A stretch of DNA of 9,016 nucleotides from Pseudomonadota bacterium (GTDB taxonomy: Bacteria > Pseudomonadota > Gammaproteobacteria > Burkholderiales > Thiobacillaceae). Each line of letters starts with the position of its first letter. The stretch's first letter is position 1. Below are positions 6,283-9,016 of the stretch, one piece after another. The stretch lies in the NCBI GenBank assembly GCA_021847385.1, contig JAJZTV010000073.1, positions 1 through 9,016 of the forward strand, written 5' to 3'. The notes under the pieces are model-generated. The model did not search any database and was not told where the DNA came from. It worked only from the letters and a program-made list of their open reading frames with translations. The position numbers and the translations under genes are program-made.

Positions 6283-6694
6283 CATGGCCGGCCGACAGCG
6301 TGGCTTTGTGCTGCCGATGGCGATCTTTCTGCTGGTCGTCTTGAGCGGTCTGGCGGTTTATCTGGTCAACGTCACCCAGTCGAATCTGGCGACCAGCGCA
6401 TTGGAACTGCAAGGCGAGCGGGCCTACTGGGCCGCCCAGGCCGGGGTGGAGGCCGGGATCTATCAAGCCGCGCATGGCGGCGGTTGCACGGCCAGCCAGA
6501 ATATCGCACTGCCGACAGGCTTCACCGTGACGGCGCAATGCGTGGCCGCGCCGACCAAGGAGGGCGGCAAGACCGTGACCGTCTACACCCTTACCGGTAT
6601 CGCTTGCAACGATCCCGTGGCGGGGGCCTGTCCCAATTCGGCGTCGACGCGGGCGGACTATGTCGAACGTCAGGTCGTCGCGGTGTTCGAATGA
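6275..6694 (+). CDS. mshP: MSHA minor pilin-like protein MshP (PilX-like)
   Basis: A 139-residue protein with a type III-like signal, MRSMAGRQRG followed by FVLPMAIFLLVVLSGLAVYL. Residue +5 is Met, so the Glu that most pilins use for registering in the fibre is missing. MshP and PilX/GspK-type proteins often depart from the normal pilin start. The marks ALELQGERAYWAAQAGVEAG, with a Tyr-Trp-Ala-Ala-Gln-Ala-Gly core, are typical of MshP and PilX N-terminal domains. Several cysteines follow in the short C-terminal domain. ATG 6275 overlaps mshO by 8 bases; ATG 6284, in frame and just past the mshO stop, is a less likely alternative. It overlaps mshQ by 4 bases (ATGA). By analogy with GspK, the missing Glu+5 would suit a subunit at the very tip, next to MshQ; this is inference. 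Confidence 0.83.
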   Translation: MRSMAGRQRGFVLPMAIFLLVVLSGLAVYLVNVTQSNLATSALELQGERAYWAAQAGVEAGIYQAAHGGGCTASQNIALPTGFTVTAQCVAAPTKEGGKTVTVYTLTGIACNDPVAGACPNSASTRADYVERQVVAVFE

Positions 6695-9016
6695 AAATAC
6701 GGCGGACACGGCGATATCTGATACCCGTCTTGTTGGCCATCGGGCTGGGGCAGCCGGCCCAGGTCCAGGCCGCCTGCTATCCCCTATACGGCGGTGCCAA
6801 CCTCATCCTGGCCAACGGCGAATCGGGCATGCGGATGAATAGCCTGGTGGTTCAGGACACGGGCGGGCCCAATCGCGCGGTGAGCAGCACGGCGGCGGTC
6901 GATACCGTCTATCCGACCCTGACCCTGCTGCCTAGTTTTCCCAGCTATTGCGCCTCGGGTTGCCCCGACCGCGACAGCAATTCGGTGCCGCCGGGCGACT
7001 ACAACACGGTGACGGTGAGTCGGCCCACCACCTTCGACGGCGGTACCTACCGGATCAACAATCTCGTGATCGAGAACAACAAGACGGCACGGTTTCATGC
7101 CGGCAATTACTACATCAAGAATTTCAGTATCGGCAACGGCATTACGATCACGATCCTCAGCAGCCCTGTGATCTTCCACATCGGCACCGCGATGAGCAGC
7201 GGCAATGGCTATACCATCAACCGCAGCGATCCGCCGGACAGCTTGCGGGTGCTACTGTACTCGGGTAGCAGCATGAATATCGGCGGCCAGGACAGCGCCG
7301 ATGGCCAGATCGACTTCAGCGGCGTCATCTATAGCCCCTATGCCAATACCCAGGCCTCGTTCGGCAACAACGTGGACTTCGTCGGCGCGATGATCGGTGC
7401 CGGCACCGTTTCCCCGGGCAATGGCCGCTACTGGTCCGATGCCTCGGCCGATACCGTGCTGCAAGGCCTGGGCGGCTGCATCGAGCAAGCGGCGCCGTCC
7501 AACCCGGGGCTGTTCAATGCGGTGGATGCCTGGGATGTGCCCCAGCCGCAGTCGGCCTCATCCGGCAAGCTCTACACCAAGATCGCCGGTGTGCCGTTCG
7601 ACATCGATGTCATCGCCTTCAAAAGTGGCGGCGGCGGAGCGGAGATCGATACCCAATTTAATGGTGATGTCACGGTGGAGCTGCTGGACGCGCACGACAA
7701 CAGCGGTGTGCTCGACAGCGTGACACGCTGCCGCAGCTCGTGGCTGCCGTTCCAGTCGGCCGTGCTGACCTTCGTGCAGGCGGACAACGGCCGCAAGCAG
7801 ATGAGCCTGACCCAAAACAATGCCTGGAAGGAGGTGCGGGTGCGCATGACCTATGTCCGCGGCAGCAATACGACCATCGCCTGCGCCACCGACAATTTCG
7901 CCATCCGCCCCGCCTCGTTCAGCAATTTGACCGCCAACCTGGGCGGGCCGACGCTGCGGGCCGGCCACGACTTCACCTTGACGGCGACCGCGAGCGTCAG
8001 CGCGGGCTACAACGGTACGCCCTATGTGAACCAAAGCCTGGTGCAGGACCACAACAGCGCAACCATCGCCGCCGGTGCCTTGGCCGGCTCGTTCCCGACG
8101 GGTAACGGCACGACCGCGACCGGTACTTTTCAGTACCACGACGTGGGCACGATCAAGTTCCTGGCGAATGCGATCTACGATGCGAACTTCACGGCGGTCG
8201 ATCAACTCAGCGTGCCTAATCCTTCGCCGCTGCCGCCGGACGATTGCGTCAGCGGCAGCAGCGCCAACACCCTGAACAGCACCGGCCAATACGGCTGTAC
8301 CATCGGCTTGGCCGCGTTGATGGGGCCGTTCGGCCGGTTCTATCCGGACCACTTCGCCTTGGCGGCGGCACTGACGCCGGCCTGCGCGGTCGGCGGCTTT
8401 AGTTATATGGACGACCCGCATCTGGGCATCGTCCTAACGCTGTCGGCCCAGAGTCTGGCCGATGTGGCCTGCACCCGCTATACCAACGGCTATGGCTACC
8501 TGGGCAGCTTTGGCATTACCGGGGACAACAACGGCGCGCCGGTCACCGTGGCCGGCCGCTTCAATCCCGCCTTGCCGGCCTTTCAATGGAGCCAGGGGAT
8601 TTACGCGGTTTCCGGCAGCACCTATCAATTCAAACGCAACACCGTGCCGGATGGCCCTTACGATCTGTTCGCGCTCAAGGCCAGCATACTCGGCGAGCCG
8701 GACGGCGTGACCTTCGTCGGCGGTTCGACCAGTGCATTGAGCCCCGTCACCAAGCTGCGGTTCGGCCGGCTGCGCATGGGCAATACCAACGGCGCCGCCG
8801 TGCTGGCCTTGCCGGTGTCGACCACGGCCCAGTATTGGGACGGTCTGGGTTTCGCCACCAATACGCTGGACGGGTGCAGCGTGTTGCCGCCGCCGACGCT
8901 CACCTTTTATGGCCAAACATCGGATAATCAACTGGGCACGGGCGAAACCTCGGCCAGCTATGCCCATTCCCCGTTGTCGGCGGGCGTTTCGGGTCTGCAG
9001 TTGTCGGCACCGGGTG
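6691..9016 (+). CDS. mshQ: MSHA biogenesis protein MshQ (DUF6701), secreted tip/adhesin candidate, 3' end outside window
   Basis: An open frame of 775 codons with no stop before the right edge, so the gene is incomplete; family members often exceed 1000 residues. An N-terminal Sec signal (MKIRRTRRYLIPVLLAIGLG, cut probably after VQA27) shows export. Residues about 100-260 are Gly/Asn/Ser-rich short strands (GTYRINNLVIENN, GNYYIKNFSIGNG, IDFSGVIYSPYAN, FVGAMIGAGTV) that suggest a beta-helix or similar repetitive beta fold. From about 288 the DUF6701 pattern follows: LYTKIAGVPFDIDVIAF, TDNFAIRPASF (400-410), GRFYPDHF (548-555), LRFGRLRMGNTNG (689-701) and QYWDGLGFATNTLDGCS (714-730). The cysteines suggest a disulfide-rich extracellular protein. 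ATG 6691 overlaps the mshP stop, and no separate ribosome binding site is seen. A tip or surface adhesin role is inferred from position after the minor pilins, size and export; the biochemical role of MshQ is not well established. Confidence 0.9.
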   Translation, partial: MKIRRTRRYLIPVLLAIGLGQPAQVQAACYPLYGGANLILANGESGMRMNSLVVQDTGGPNRAVSSTAAVDTVYPTLTLLPSFPSYCASGCPDRDSNSVPPGDYNTVTVSRPTTFDGGTYRINNLVIENNKTARFHAGNYYIKNFSIGNGITITILSSPVIFHIGTAMSSGNGYTINRSDPPDSLRVLLYSGSSMNIGGQDSADGQIDFSGVIYSPYANTQASFGNNVDFVGAMIGAGTVSPGNGRYWSDASADTVLQGLGGCIEQAAPSNPGLFNAVDAWDVPQPQSASSGKLYTKIAGVPFDIDVIAFKSGGGGAEIDTQFNGDVTVELLDAHDNSGVLDSVTRCRSSWLPFQSAVLTFVQADNGRKQMSLTQNNAWKEVRVRMTYVRGSNTTIACATDNFAIRPASFSNLTANLGGPTLRAGHDFTLTATASVSAGYNGTPYVNQSLVQDHNSATIAAGALAGSFPTGNGTTATGTFQYHDVGTIKFLANAIYDANFTAVDQLSVPNPSPLPPDDCVSGSSANTLNSTGQYGCTIGLAALMGPFGRFYPDHFALAAALTPACAVGGFSYMDDPHLGIVLTLSAQSLADVACTRYTNGYGYLGSFGITGDNNGAPVTVAGRFNPALPAFQWSQGIYAVSGSTYQFKRNTVPDGPYDLFALKASILGEPDGVTFVGGSTSALSPVTKLRFGRLRMGNTNGAAVLALPVSTTAQYWDGLGFATNTLDGCSVLPPPTLTFYGQTSDNQLGTGETSASYAHSPLSAGVSGLQLSAPG

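Noticed and set aside
7558..8421. A 287-codon open frame on the - strand opposite mshQ
   Set aside because: Composition is that of an antisense shadow (Arg, Gly, Ala, Val, His), and the + strand carries conserved DUF6701 motifs across the same region.

Overview
This is a GC-rich, almost fully coding chromosomal window from a Gram-negative proteobacterium. The most likely source is a betaproteobacterium. That placement rests on the gpsA-trmL neighbour pair, the GC bias at third codon positions, and the style of the MSHA-type pilus proteins; it is an inference and no rRNA or other strong taxonomic marker is present. No tRNA, rRNA, CRISPR array, insertion sequence or phage gene was seen, and no stretch over about 100 bases lacks a gene.

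Layout. Positions 1-443 hold the 3' part of gpsA (glycerol-3-phosphate dehydrogenase, + strand). It converges on trmL (484-948, - strand), a SPOUT-fold tRNA wobble-base methyltransferase, and a candidate hairpin terminator lies between them. After a 58-base divergent gap, everything to the right edge is a + strand MSHA-type (mannose-sensitive haemagglutinin) type IV pilus cluster: mshE (ATPase with an N-terminal c-di-GMP-binding MshEN domain), mshG (inner-membrane platform), a major-type pilin (mshA/mshB-like), four minor pilin-like genes mshC, mshD, mshO and mshP, and finally mshQ, a large secreted DUF6701 protein that runs off the right edge. mshQ has no stop codon in the window but stays open for 775 codons.

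How it works together. MshE would power pilin extraction from the membrane through MshG, with pilus output set by c-di-GMP bound to the MshEN domain. The mshA-like gene supplies the bulk fibre. MshC, MshD, MshO and MshP look like a minor-pilin complex that primes or caps the fibre, and MshQ is a plausible tip or surface adhesin carried by it. mshE and mshG abut with no gap. The six pilin-to-adhesin genes are chained by overlaps of 4, 11, 26, 8 and 4 bases. The only sizeable gap in the cluster (3938-4040) is a very AT-rich island with a perfect TATAAT box just before the major pilin, which suggests the structural genes have their own promoter, separate from mshEG.

Nothing here is an entirely unknown system. 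The points most worth a second look are the compact form of the cluster (no mshF, one major pilin, no other assembly genes next to mshE), the asymmetric c-di-GMP motif in MshE, the atypical leader peptides of the minor pilins, and the N-terminal half of MshQ, which looks like a beta-helix-type surface module.
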